This document shows, one piece after another, positions 37,846 to 51,200 of a DNA stretch of 64,000 nucleotides. The translations under genes were made by a program, and so were the position numbers. The stretch's first letter is position 1. Each line of letters begins with the position of its first letter. The stretch is from NCBI RefSeq assembly GCF_964340395.1, contig NC_135555.1:8628931-8692930 (forward strand), given 5' to 3'. The stretch is from Glandiceps talaboti. Lineage: Eukaryota > Hemichordata > Enteropneusta > Spengelidae. The notes under the pieces were generated by a model, which saw only the letters and a list, made by a program, of their open reading frames with translations, was not told the DNA's origin and searched no databases.

Positions 37846-39950
37846 ACCAATCAAAATGTCTTTTAGATAAAGATGAATAACTTTGAAGTGTATTTTTCCA
37901 CAAGCTATACTGTAGGTAAAGATGAGATCAGCATTAACAAGTAAATGATTTATTTGGCAGTAAATTGCAGAGAGGAAAAAATATATATAAATGAAAACAA
38001 AAATTTTTTTTCTTTTATTTCAAAATCTAATTTTACATCTCTTTTATATGTTTATACCAAGCCAATATAATGTAGTAACTGAAGGAAACTGAATACCAGT
38101 ACAATTTATAGACTGTATTGTGCAATATCCACATTGAACAGGAAAATTTGTGTTGGATAACTATAGCACACTGGAATACTGATAAATCTTTGAAAAAATC
38201 ACCCTGTTATTAAACTGAATTCAAAGTTCAAACGTCTAGTCTAAGGTTTCAAACATACACTCTGATTATTTTACTAAGAATGCTGTGGAAAATTTCATTT
38301 TTTTGTGGTTAAAACTGTATGTTTGACAGTACTGCCAGTAATAGTTGGTCTTATTAAAGTCACAAAGTCAACACAATCTTGAGATAACTGTGATTTCATA
38401 TTGTGAGTGTCTTGCTTTTTTTCACAACATGAAATCAATTATTTACAAAATCATACAATCTAAATATTACAGAATATTATGACTTTTTTCCCTTGTAGTT
38501 ATCATATAGTATTGTATGAATAATGGCGACTTGAGACAATTTCAGTTGTCAATGATTTGACCTTTGACCTTTCAATACTCTGAATGGCAAAGATTGGTCA
38601 ATGCAAAACACTACAATATAGAGCAAGACTTCATCTTACGTAAAATCACTCTGAAAATTTAACTCTCACCATAGACACTTACTATGACAATAACAACACC
38701 ATCTTGTTTACATATTGATATTTACTGTCACCATGACAACCACTCATTTACATAAACAGCTACCTGTTTTAGTTGTATCAAGGTTATCACTGATTGTTTT
38801 AATTTTAAAGTTAATTATATATTTAACAAAATTCTTGTCACAGTTTTACAATACTATTTACACTTTGAATAACCATATACTCATTTCAACTGCTCAAGGA
38901 GAACATGTTTACATATTCATGTAAAATTTAATTTGTTCCACAATGACATTAAACAGTACAATTAGAAAATTCTTTCCCTTTTTCATTTTTCATCATTTTG
39001 AAAGGTCAGAGTAAAAGAACCCCACTCATGTATGTATCAGGTGACCTGTGACCTCAACTAAGGTCAATGGTCACCTGTTCATGTATGTACATGCAACAAA
39101 GATGTTTAATGTAATTGTAGTAATTATTTTGTATAGAGTACATATCAAATTTGACAATTATGTTATATATATATATATATATATCAATTCTGATAACTAC
39201 ATAGATGGTACAATTTACAATGCATTGCACCAGTACAGTATGGTACATCAGTTTTAGTAGTAAATATAGAACAGTGGCCAATTGTAGTTGTCAATATGAA
39301 TCATATTAACACTAGAGGGCGCTAACCACATTCCTGTCCCTACCTAACTCTAAATTTACTCATGAACTCCCTAGTTTTACATTCTCCCTTTAGTCAGTCA
39401 GCTTACAGACTGTTACAAAACTAAAGTGTGCACTCCATTCTGCACTTTCACAAGAATACAGTGGACCACCAGTACAACAGATTCATACTTGGATTAAACT
39501 AGGGAGTTGGGTTTAAATGTTAGGGTAGGGAAAGTTGGCCACTGTGTAACATTTGCTATGGTGGTATCTCTGACAGTGATAGTGCAAGTCCTTAATGGTG
39601 ATAGCATTTATCATTTCATGTAAATACCATAATATAGCTTTACTTTATTTACACTTTTTTTTTTCAAATATCTTTTAATCATTTATTTTATTTATGAAAA
39701 ACTGTGTGATAACTTTTATTAGCCACATTGTAATGAATATCATGTCATTGCTTATTCACACTGGTTAGACATTAATACATAGTATGTACCTTGTTTTGAA
39801 ACTTTTTACATAATTCTTTTTAAAAACTTTAATTTTTAGATGTAGCAAATTCCTTTATATCATGAGCATTGATTATTCAAACAAACAAACATATGCACAC
39901 AAACTAACACAGCAAAAACTCCCAATTTCAAAATATAGGGTCACTCTGTC
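37846..39950. other. Non-coding intergenic DNA
   Basis: Includes a short (TA)n at 39163-39184, a DR1-like TGACCTTTGACCT at 38558-38570 and a CTCF-like match at 39309-39322. No gene was seen. Confidence 0.45.
39715..39720 (-). terminator. Possible polyadenylation signal AATAAA for the long isoform
   Basis: AATAAA on the gene strand about 1.4 kb after the exon 13 stop. Further AATAAA hexamers follow near 39687-39682. Nearer to the stop I see only non-canonical hexamers. Weak, because such hexamers are common in AT-rich DNA. Confidence 0.2.
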
Positions 39951-39959
39951 CATATTACC

Positions 39960-40255
39960 ATTTCACATACTAAGATAAATTTCAAATTATGGAACAATTC
40001 AGACATTTCCAATATTGGGTCACTCTGTCAGTCCAGATTATCAAATAATACAGTAATTTAATATATTTAGGTAACTTTGACAGTTTTGATTATGGAACAA
40101 TTCAGACATTTCCAATATTCGATCACTCTGTCAGTCCAGATTATCAAATGATACAGTCATTTAATATATTTAGGTAACTTTGACAGTTTGGATTATGGAA
40201 CAATTCAGACATTTCCAATATTGGGTCACACTGTCAGTCCAGATTATCAAATAAT
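39960..40255. repeat. 103-bp tandem repeat, about 2.7 units
   Basis: Units start GGTAACTTTGACAGTTTKGA (40070, 40173) and contain GGAACAATTCAGACATTTCC and CACTCTGTCAGTCCAGATTA. Confidence 0.88.
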
Positions 40256-40699
40256 CACTGCAACAAATATTCAGGTAATCAATCATTTACTCCGAGGTCA
40301 ACACTTTGACTTTGGCAGTAATCTAGTTTCTGCTAATTGTGACATATACACAGACATTATCACTTTCACAATATAGACATTTTAACAAAAAATAATTATA
40401 CAATTAATCCTGAGTAGTGATTCAACCTGACTTATTTTTTTCTAGATTTGATGCCGAACACATTTTTTGATAAATCAAACCCTAGTCTAAGTAAACCTTG
40501 CAACTCTAGCTGTTAATCTCAGAATTATTTGCTACACTCTCTAATTTAGATGCTAATCTCATAACCTCTCTGGCTAAATTATATGCTACTCTCTCTATAT
40601 TTAGATGCTAATCTATATCTGAGAACCTCTCTGGCTAACTTTGACATTCATTACCATTACTTACATTACAATGTGTTGTGTGGCATAGACATCATGCAT

Positions 40700-40895
40700 A
40701 TGATGTGAATGACCATAGACCATAGACCATAGACACTATACATATACTCTGGATATTAAAGGAGATGTAGTATAGACATGGTATAGACACTAATAGAGTA
40801 GACATGTATAGACACTATACATCCTGTATACTAGGTGTGGTGTAGCATAGGCACGCATAGACACTATACATCCTGTATACTAGGTGTGGTATAGC
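40700..40895. repeat. TAGACACTATACATCCTGTA repeats
   Basis: A unit of about 50 bp at 40808-40890 is present twice (ending TACTAGGTGTGGTRTAGCA). It is preceded by shorter ATAGACCATAGACC repeats from 40715. Confidence 0.8.
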
Positions 40896-41111
40896 AATGT
40901 CGCTTTCACATGGTTCATTGAATATGAGACACATAGCTTGGTTTGTATGGTCCAATAATTTGTGGCTTATGGTTACATAGCAACATACATACACATACCA
41001 AAAGTACAGGTAAAAGTCCATTTCTGTCTCTACACCTAAACTCAAAGTTAAACTTATTTCTTGATGGGTTGGTTTTCTCACAACTTCAGTAATTTGAATC
41101 CAATCTTGCCT

Positions 41112-41290
41112 CTAAACTGACGATTCATAGTTGATATCCTGGTTCCTGGTATCAGCTGATAGTAAGTTAATATTGAGTTCTTGATCTCTGCATGTCATTG
41201 GTATGTCAGTAGGTGGTATTGGATTGTTTTCTATGTCTATTATGTGGCTATCATCTCCATGGTACAACGGGTTGTCTTCTCCTTCAGAAT
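41112..41290 (-). CDS. NHE gene A exon 13: alternative terminal exon, PDZ-ligand end
   Basis: 179 nt from acceptor catctctaacag to stop TAG (41114-41112), entering in phase 1. The peptide begins [20 protein letters not shown] and ends [10 protein letters not shown]. The HIIDIENN segment resembles CIIDIDNA at the start of the 60-residue short-isoform end. Both ends have about the same length (60 and 59 residues), and the C-terminal SSV again fits a class I PDZ ligand. This pattern suggests two alternative last exons related by duplication or selection. Transcript evidence would be decisive. Confidence 0.65.
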
Positions 41291-42207
41291 CTGTTAGAGA
41301 TGATATGTAATATGGCATTACAGTTGTATCAAGGCACCGTAGTCTGTAAGGTACGCTGTGATGGGGCACCCTCACACATCGGCCAACCCCTCCCAGAGAG
41401 GAGGCCTGTGAGGACGGAACGTCACGACGTATCTTACAGTCAACAAGGCACTGAAGACAGGGTACATCATATTGATATTCAATTTATGCACAGCTTCTTG
41501 AAAATTTGATAATTTATATACAAGATAATGTGTGTGTACATACAAATATGTACCTTAGTCCTATACTTTACTGCAGATGTATATGTAATGTTTTGGAACT
41601 ATAACAAACTGGATGGTCCACCTGGTAAACGTTCTTTCCACACAGCCTGTGACATCTGTAATTCAAACTCAGTTGTTTTCATGGATACATGCACTGATGC
41701 TGATTGGTTGAACATGATCACATGATGCATATATTTATGTTGATTAGCCTAGGTCACATGATGCCCATATTTTATAACCTAAAAAGTCAACACATGATAT
41801 GCTAATTATATGCTGATTCTTCCCTCTTGGTTTACAGTTGTAGATAATGCGACGTGGAATACTGAGTCTGAATTACCATGTTCACAGACTGTGCTGAGAG
41901 AAGGTTTGCCAGGTTGACCATCTAGCCTGCTACAACACCTTGTAATGGATATGTTGACTGAAACAATTTTTTGCAGTTGTGATGTAAAGCTGAGGTTTTC
42001 TGGGTCAAAAATAATTTTTACATTTATCTTGGACTTATCAAAGTCTGACAATGACAAATACTGATTGATAATGTAGTACATGCAACTCTACACTTACCTG
42101 ATATGATCACACAGACACAGACACAGACACAGACACAGACACAGACACAGACACACACAGACACACACCAGCACATGCATGCATACACATACACACAAAC
42201 AGGCATG

Positions 42208-42240
<33 letters not shown>

Positions 42241-45200
42241 GCGCACACACACACACCATGCAAATAAACATAGACAATATGCAAAACACATAAGATACTG
42301 CGCCAACTTAGATATAAATTCCATGCAGTGACTAAGAGTTCAAAATAAACCAGCTTGTTTATCAGTGTACAAGCATGTTACATGTATTGTGCTGAATATA
42401 GCATAACAATAAAATGACAACATAACAATACAATTGCAAAATATTCTTTTGGGGAATGTTTGAAAGGATAGTTTGGCATTTTGAAAGAGCTGGATGTACA
42501 GTTGATGGCTGTGAACTTTTTAGCGTGACAATAGATGTCAAGTATGGCTGTGAACTTTTGGAGAGTGACAATGGACGTCAAGTATGACTGTGAACTTTTG
42601 GAGAGTGACAATGGACGTCAAGTATGGCTGTGAACTTCTAGAGAGTGACAATGGACGTCAAGTATGGCTGTGAACTTTTCAGCGTGACAATAGATGTCAG
42701 GTATGGCAGTGAACCTTTCAGCATGACAATAGACAATGGATATCAGTTATGAAAGTTTATGATGACATTTGTATCAAATATTTGTCAATCGATAGGGGCA
42801 TTTATACACAATGATATATACTTTACATGGATGGCATAAATCAAACTTGTATGTTCAGTTGTCTCTAGACTGCACACTGTCTTTTTGTAATACAGAGGGA
42901 TTGTGAAATTAGTCTAGTGTTGTCTGATATGCAATTTTCAATGAAGTTACTAATACACCATGGTCTGTTAACTATGCTTCAGACATTGTCAAAGCTTAAT
43001 TGTAACACTGTCATTTAACTTCATTAAGACTTGTTTTAGTTCCATTGTTTCGGACATTAAACCATTGACAATACACAAATACAACAACACTGGAAAGTAT
43101 TTTAAGGTGCACTTCTATTGTGGTTCAAATCAAATAACAAACAGCTTCCATCCAGGCACAATGATGACACTGACTAATACTAGACGTACAACTTATAGAG
43201 TGCCAATGTTTCAATGTATCACTACCAGTGGTAGATACTCCCCCCCCCCCCCTTCCACAGCTCATCCTGACCAACCCCATCAAGTACAACATGCATACCT
43301 ATTCAAGAATAGATCCCTTCAGCCTTTGACAGCAGGTATATTGCTGTAAGTGGTGGATTCCATGTTCCAACCCCAAGCCCACAATTATGACTGACAATTT
43401 TTTTACCAATCATTCTACCATACAGTGTCTCATCTTTTTTCCAAGTTTGAAAACAATCAGACGTGTGTCTGAGAATTGCACTCAAAGTTACTCATATGAC
43501 TGGACAGATGGAGAGAATTCCTGGAGTGACTGTTTATGACACTCATATGGGGCTAAAATGTGATACAGATAAACACATTAATGCATATAACCTCATAGTA
43601 TTTTTAAAACATACAAATACACACAGGCTTTATGGCTTGAACTCACAATATGTGCCTCAATGTAAACAATATACCCAGTTGGAAGCTGAACAAAACTAAG
43701 AACACCGGATCAAAAACAAACAACAAAACACAGTATTAAACACAAATAAGGTGAACCAGTGCACTGTGTTATTGTATTGCGTAGAAGTATCTCACCATGG
43801 CGGCCACGTTGATCTTCTGGTACAATCAGTAATGGTGTGTCAGTATTAACAAATGGCTGTTGAGGACTTGGCTGAGTTGTCTCTGCATTGAATGGGTATT
43901 CAGGAGTCTGCTGGGGGTCTATATAGAAACTCAGCAATCAAACAATGTACAGTCTTGGACATATAAAGCTGAGTAAAACTCAGTGGTTGGATAGTCTTGG
44001 AGAAACAAAGATGTGAGTTTTTGTATTCGCAAGAATTACTAAGATAGGTAGGTGTTGAAAAATAATAGAAAGATGTGATAAAAGTCTTCGTAGAAGACAC
44101 AGTCCCCTCCTCCCCCCAAAATACTTACTTTTATGTGACTGAATGGCGATATGATTTAAACAAATTGGTGGCAACAAATAAATACAACAAAGCATCTGTG
44201 ATATGAAGGAAACGGTTGGATTTTGATAATTGGTCTGGAGATCAAAATCAAGGTCAAAGGTCAATGTCATAAAGAAAGTATACAATTGATAATGTGGGGT
44301 AGACACTTGAGTAGAGTCTGTATATCAAAGTTTTGAGTTATGGATTATGCAGTAAATCATGGCTGCCATTGTATAAAAAGTTATACAGCATCAACGGAAA
44401 TCTTTGTGTATATTGCTCTTCTTCTATATTACTTGTAAACATAATTTAGAAGAATTTGGTAACAACGAATTCTACAAAGTGTCTGTGATAGCCAAGCAAT
44501 TGCTTTATTTTGATAAATCACCAAGAAGGTCAAGGTGTAGGTCAAAGGTCAACATTTAAATAAAAAAGGCTTGTACCCAATAATATGAGAGTAGACACTT
44601 GAATGGAATCACTATGTATTACTAATTTTGAGTTATGCAGTAAATATTAATTGTGAACTAAAATATGGCTACCAATCAGTCACAAACAAAGTGATGTACA
44701 CATATCCCCAGTGATATGTCACCTCTAAGGCAGGTTTTAATGAAATCAGATATTACATGTTTTGAGAAATGACATATTACTGCTGTAGGGACAGACGGAC
44801 GGACGGATGGACGTACAAATGGGAGCCATTTGCGATTGCCCCATTCAGGAGATTAAAAACAAATATCAGAAACACTCACATGAGTGTGACAGAATTCAGG
44901 ACAAATTGTGAAACAAAAAGTCAGAACAACCAGTACAAAAACCTAATTAGATGTGTCGTGTTAGTGTGTGCAAAGTGATGTGATGTGGTATGATGTGATG
45001 CAGAGTGGTGTCATGTGTGATGTGATGTGATGTGATATGATGTGATGTGATGTGGTTTGGTATGGTATGGTATGGTGTGGTGTGGTGTGGTGTTGTGTTG
45101 TGTTGTGTGGTGTTGCATTGGATAGTGCATGAATGCCAGGTATGTATGAAACAGATAGAAATGAGAGACTATGATAAAATGATAAGAAATTCACAGAGAA

Positions 45201-48200
45201 AGTAAAGAACTGGGTAGGAGGGTAGGACTACTACACCATGTTGTTGACAACTACTCACTAACTTTATTGATCTATATGGTAATCTTTATTTCACATAAAT
45301 GGACTAATTGGAAAGCATTTGTAAAAATAGACAGCACAGATGGGCATGGATGAATTTATTTTTAAAATAGAGATACCATTCAACTAGATGAAAACAAAAA
45401 TGAAAATTACATATTGGATAAAAATCAATTTAAAAAAATAGCATGGTATTAATTTAAAACATAAAAGCTACAAGGTAAAGTATGGGCTGAAAAAACAGTT
45501 ATTGGGCTCTAACATTAAGCACAAATACAATAGTGCCCTCTACGACATTCTATGATAACCACATGAGCATTTTTATACCGTTAAAAAATGTTCAATGAAT
45601 CAGTACTATAAATTCTAGTAAAGTAGTAAATAGTTATCCTTTGTACAGTAGGTAATGTTTTGTTTATTCTGGTTGCCTGGCTGTATGCCACGAAGTTGTT
45701 CTACCTTTTTTTGACCTTCCTAAGGGGTCTTCTGACTTCTACCACAAATAAATGATTTTTTAACATTACTTTTAAGTCTTATAATATATTCACAGTAGTT
45801 CCTTACATGATGTTATTTTATAGGCAATCATTTTACGTGTCAAATTGGTAATTTAGCAAAACTACTGTTTCTGGTTATCATAGAATGTCAACACAGGTAG
45901 AGGTGAAATGCTGAAATATGTCATGCATTAGCTACAAATTAAACAAATATCAAATTTTACAAAGCAGACAGCACACATTTCTTAACTATAATGTCATGCA
46001 GAATATTGCTCAGCAGTAAATGAGGACAAAACAGCTTTGAATTTTCAACTAGTTTCACACCTCAGTTGGTTTTTTCAAGTAGATTTCGGAATATTTCACA
46101 ACCTATTTCCCTGAGATTACATGTAGTACTATGTATTGTATATGAAACTCTGTCAGCATACAGAAATCGCGGCAATCTTGGCCAGATTACGGCACTGTTG
46201 TGTTACATCACTAGCTGTTGTCATACATCCTAGCCATCAAAACCAATGCTTGTTCTGAGAATGTGAACAGGTTGGTAATTATGATTTGAAAATGTACACC
46301 CAATAACCTGATTACAAGTACAACCATGACAACATTATTCAAATGAAGTCATAATGTTAAGTGTATACCCAATATTACGATTACAACCATGACGTTATTC
46401 AAATGAAGTCATTATGTAAGTGTACACCCAATAACCTGATTACAACTATGACAACATTATTCAAATGAAGTCATTGTGTAGATGAACACAGTAGTTAACA
46501 CATGACACATGTGATAATTTAGATGTAATTATGTAAATTTAACATACAAGTGTCTAATAACAACTTTTGGGGGTGAGGCTTATTGAATCAGTTCTAACAG
46601 TTCCCAAGACAAGGTAGTTCGGTTCAAGGGCTAGGTGGTACAACAGCTACAAATGTAACACAACAAAGCAATAAAACAGGTTAGGACAATACTGATTCCT
46701 TTGAAAGTATACAGTAATACTTTATCATGGTCATTTTAATTCTCTCGATATACTTCAAGTAAATTTCTCCAACCAGAATATATAAGTAACCTAATATTGC
46801 AGTCATTAAATTGCCAGGCAGTACTCCATCTGCTATTCAACATATGTTCAGAAATGTGCATGGTACATAGAATACATGCAAACTGGATGACAATGCTATA
46901 AACAAGGTAGTGTACCAGTCACAAACCACTGATGTCATAAAATGTACAGTCAGAGAGACAATAGTTGATAATTTTAACACATATTATAAAGACACCAAAT
47001 GTTGTTGAAACATGGACAACACACTATTTAAAACCTTTACACCTAAGACAAAATGTGTTGGCAATTTCTGAGACAAAATTTGCACATGTCTTTGAAGAGT
47101 AAGAAAATAGAAATATCATCATTCAGTATTTGAGATTAGGGTTATTGTACATTGATGTTTGAGTTTATTCAGGAATGCAGGCCCTTGTACAATTTGAGAA
47201 TGAAAATTCAGGTCAGAAATTGGTATTGTCGTAAAAGTTACACAATTGACTGTTTTGGACTGCAGACTGTACATAGTAATGAGAAGTAGTGATGTGACTG
47301 GTAGCCTCTTACAGATTGCTAAACAGAGCTATTACAGCAATGTTCATAAAATTTACATCACAGAAAATTATAATATATAAAGTTTAAAATTAAAATTAGC
47401 AAATGAAACAAGTTTATTCAAAATACATTAATAACTAGGGGTAAGATGGCATTGTACAGATGCAGGGATGGCAATGAAATGATAAAATGCAGCTTTTAGC
47501 ACTGTGTGCACAGACTGTTTGCCAAGCCAACATCAACCATATTATTAGTGTATGTCAAGTGCTGCCATAGAGCCACGCTGCCATGTAGTAACATGCATTG
47601 TTAGGATACCACACTGGCAAGTGATGAGCTGTGTCAGAGTGCCAAGCTGGCACATGACATGCATTGTCTGAATGCCAAGCTGGCATGTGACACGTATCAT
47701 CACAACACTTTCTTTGACTAGTGAAAAACAAAGTCAAAACACTACACTGGCAAGTGACAAGCAGTGTTGTAGCGTTATGTGGCAGCACAAAACCAGCACA
47801 AATCTAAAAGCAATTACACAGATGTGTCAGAATATACTGAGTTTTCAGTGTCTCCATCTACAATATTAATGATGGGCAGTGTCAGTGATTCTGAATCAGT
47901 GACATGTTTGATAGGGGTAGATTGATTTTGTTCATTAGGTTTAGATATAAGGGGAAGGAGCTCAGATTCAGCGTTGTCTATGTCTATGATGCACTCACCA
48001 GAGGAGTCAGGACGTTGGTGATGATGGTGGTGGTGGTGGTGATGGCGATGATGATGGTGATGAGGTTTATCTCTGTGATGGTCATCTCTTTCTTCATCAC
48101 CACGTCCACTGTCGGGTTGAAAGTCAGAGGATTCCTCACTGTCTTGACGAGGGGAGGGATCAAACTCATGACGACTCGAATCACTCCTATGACGGTGTCT

Positions 48201-51200
48201 TTTCCTGACTAATACTGGGGAGTGTACTGGAGAGTGACGGAAGTGTTCATCACCAAGACCAGGAGGAGACGCCAGTCTTTCATCTGGTACATTTAAGAAG
48301 TCCTGTCCATCACCAATAGAGAAATCTAGTTTCAATGTGATTGGTTTTCCTCCCTCCTCGTCCTCGTCCTCAGAAGCTGGAGGTGTTGGAGTGGGAGTTC
48401 CAAGTGCACCAAATGATTCCTGACGTGCCCTGTCAGATAAACATGGCTCACTATACTGTTTCCATGGTAACAGAGACTCTGCAGCAGTTGGCTCAATCTT
48501 GCCTCTTGGAGATGATGGTGCATCTGGTTCATCAAATTCTCCATTACCTAAAATCAACATAGATGTACAATTAGGCTTTTGTTCTATGCTTTATAACATG
48601 ATTACATCTGGTCCAGTATTAAAAGGAAATGCCACAAGGGAAATAAAGATACTTCCATAAATTCTCCAAAGTCATTTCATGATTTCACATTACATACTTT
48701 TCACTCGGTTGCTTAGAAACACCAAATTGAAAAGTTTTTTACTGTTTTTCACCTCAATTGTTCTTTCAGTGGAACACCATTGCATCATGGGTCTTAGCAT
48801 ACATCAATATTCATTAGATGCACACTGAATATTCATGACCATTTATCTGAAGAAAATAAGTCCTTACGGGTCATGAATATTCAGTGTACATCTAGCAAAT
48901 ATCTCATGAAAGACCCATGAAGCAAATGTGTATCACAGAAAGAACAATACAGGTGAAAAAAGAGTTTCAATTTAGTGTTTCTTGGCAACTGAGTGAAAAT
49001 TATATAATATGCAATCATGAAATGACTCTCAAGAACCAACAGTTTATAAAAGTACCTTTATTTCTTGGAGTGGTGTTCCCCTTTAATCATAACATGTTTG
49101 GTATGCAATGACAATACTTATATGGTTCTATGTAAGTAGCACACTACAATGTCACCTTGATTTACCCATTTGTGGAGACTTTCCAGAGTATTTGTTATTT
49201 CACCTTACAAGGGGTAGTAGTTTTTAAAAGAATTGAAAGAGTAAGATATAACATTGTTATTGTGTATACATCACAGACACACAGTTACACTCTCTGTCTG
49301 CCTGCCTGCCTGCCTGTCTGTCTGTCTCGCTCTCGCTCTCTCTCTCTCTCTCTCTCGCTCTCTCTCTTTCTTTCTCTCTTCATCATTGGTTAATATCCCT
49401 TTTATCACTATTTATAAATTAAAAATGTTGAAAACTGCATCACAAGCTGTGATAATATTACAAGCTAACCCATTCTGTGCAATCAAAGAACTCTCAGATA
49501 CATTGCCTCATCACCATGTATATAGCAATCCCCTCCTGATGTTGCACAATGAATGTAATCAATGCCTGATTGACCAGCAAAAACACTTGTTCCAAAAATG
49601 TGTATAGTGGACAAACTTATTTTCAAAATCTGTATGTAAAGCCTTCAAGGAAATGAGATGAGTTGATCTGAAAAGTAGAACATCTTGATACTATCTCATG
49701 AGTTTTGCTCATTCTTTTAGAAAAAATTCCACAATTGGCTGTACTTTTGGTTATTTTCATAAATGTTCAAGTCAGTAGAGAATACCAATGCTACGTAACT
49801 TTCAAAAAATTCAAACAAGTAATTGCATTTTGTAGTTCAACATTTAAAGGGGAAAACCATTTCTTCTGGTGAGTTATTTCATGATTTCACATGAGATGAC
49901 ATAAATTTCATGTGATTGCCAAGAAACACTAAATTGAAACTTGCTTCACATTCATTGTCCTAGCAATTGTCCAGCATTGCCTCATGGGATCTAGCAAATG
50001 TACATATGTATAAGTTGAACAATAAATATTCATGACTCCTAAGTGCTTATTACCTTCAGATACGTAAGTACTTATGAGTCATGAATATTTATTGTTCATC
50101 TAATACATATGCATGGCTGCTAACTCCCATGAGGCAAAGCAGGACACTGCTAGGATAATGGCTAAAGCAACTTTCAATTTGGTATTTCTTGCCAATCGTG
50201 TAATGAAATGACTCCCCAGAGCCAAGAATTTAATAAAAGACCTTTATTTCCTAGTGTTCCCCTTAAAAGTAACATGTATACCATGCATGTAAAATCAAAC
50301 TAAATATTGCCATGTGCACAATACTATAAATGAGTTGGGGTTCATGAAATAGACCTTTACATAATTTGTCTTGGTGGCACTCTACTTCCCGTCTGTGTGT
50401 ACCCTGGGGGTATACATAGTATAGGTTACTGAATTAATCATAGAGCACTGCTGCTTTCCTCAATGTCTGAACAATATGAAAAACATCTCTGATTTACGTT
50501 TCTACATAATACAAGGAACAAAGCTCTTAAGAAACGGTACTATGGGGTGATGATACCCCCAATTTGAGCGAGGGCGTTGTATTCTCAAATTCCTGTTTGC
50601 GCTCTGCAATGGCCTATTATCCTCAATTAAAATTTGAATACATGTACATAGGAAGTACTTTGATCTGAGATACCAATGATGACACAGAAGTGGCTATTGA
50701 AGAGGCTGAATGAAAAATAAAATATCAAATGAAACATCTTGTTAGTATTTGCTTCTGATAGCATACATCATGCTATTGATACTATGAACAGTAAACATAT
50801 ATTAATGGGAGCAAAAAATTATGCAAATATTATTAATCTTAAGTTACCTAACCTACAGCAAAACTGTTACTGTTACATGTAAACCAGTGTGTGAATATTG
50901 ATACTCATATACTGCAGTGTTTTTGTTAAGGGTGGTAAGTAAGTAAAATCTACCAACACTCCCCAGTCACTTCACCAGGTTCCCAACCAGTGTTTTTGTT
51001 AAGGGTGGTAAGTAGGTAAAATCAACCAACGTTCTCCAGTCATTTCACCAGGATTCCCTACCAGTGTTTTTGTTATGGGTGGTAAGTAGGTAAAATCTAC
51101 CACATTCCCAAGTCACTTTACCAGAGTTCCCTACCAGTGTTTATGTTAAGGGTGGTAAGTAGGTAAAATCAACCAATGTTCCCCAGTCACTTTACCAGGG

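Larger units (their letters stand above)
44100..44700. repeat. Two diverged copies of a segment of about 250 bp, each with a DR1 motif
   Basis: Copy 1 (about 44140-44370) and copy 2 (about 44430-44680) share GCATCTGTGATATGAAG/GTGTCTGTGATAGCCAAG, the GGTCAAAGGTCAA segment, GTAGACACTTGARTRGARTC and TTTTGAGTTATG...GCAGTAAAT. A GACAGACGGACGGACGG block follows at 44789. Confidence 0.6.

Noticed and set aside
41213-41509. 98-codon plus-strand frame over exon 13
   Set aside because: Partly antisense shadow of the phase-supported exon 13 on the minus strand; no homology of its own.
43065-43349. 94-codon plus-strand frame
   Set aside because: Passes through a poly-C tract and lies in an intron of gene A; no homology.
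47904-48562. Plus-strand and alternative-frame minus-strand ORFs across exon 11
   Set aside because: They are shadows of the biased His/Asp/Ser codons of exon 11; only one frame continues the exchanger with correct phase.
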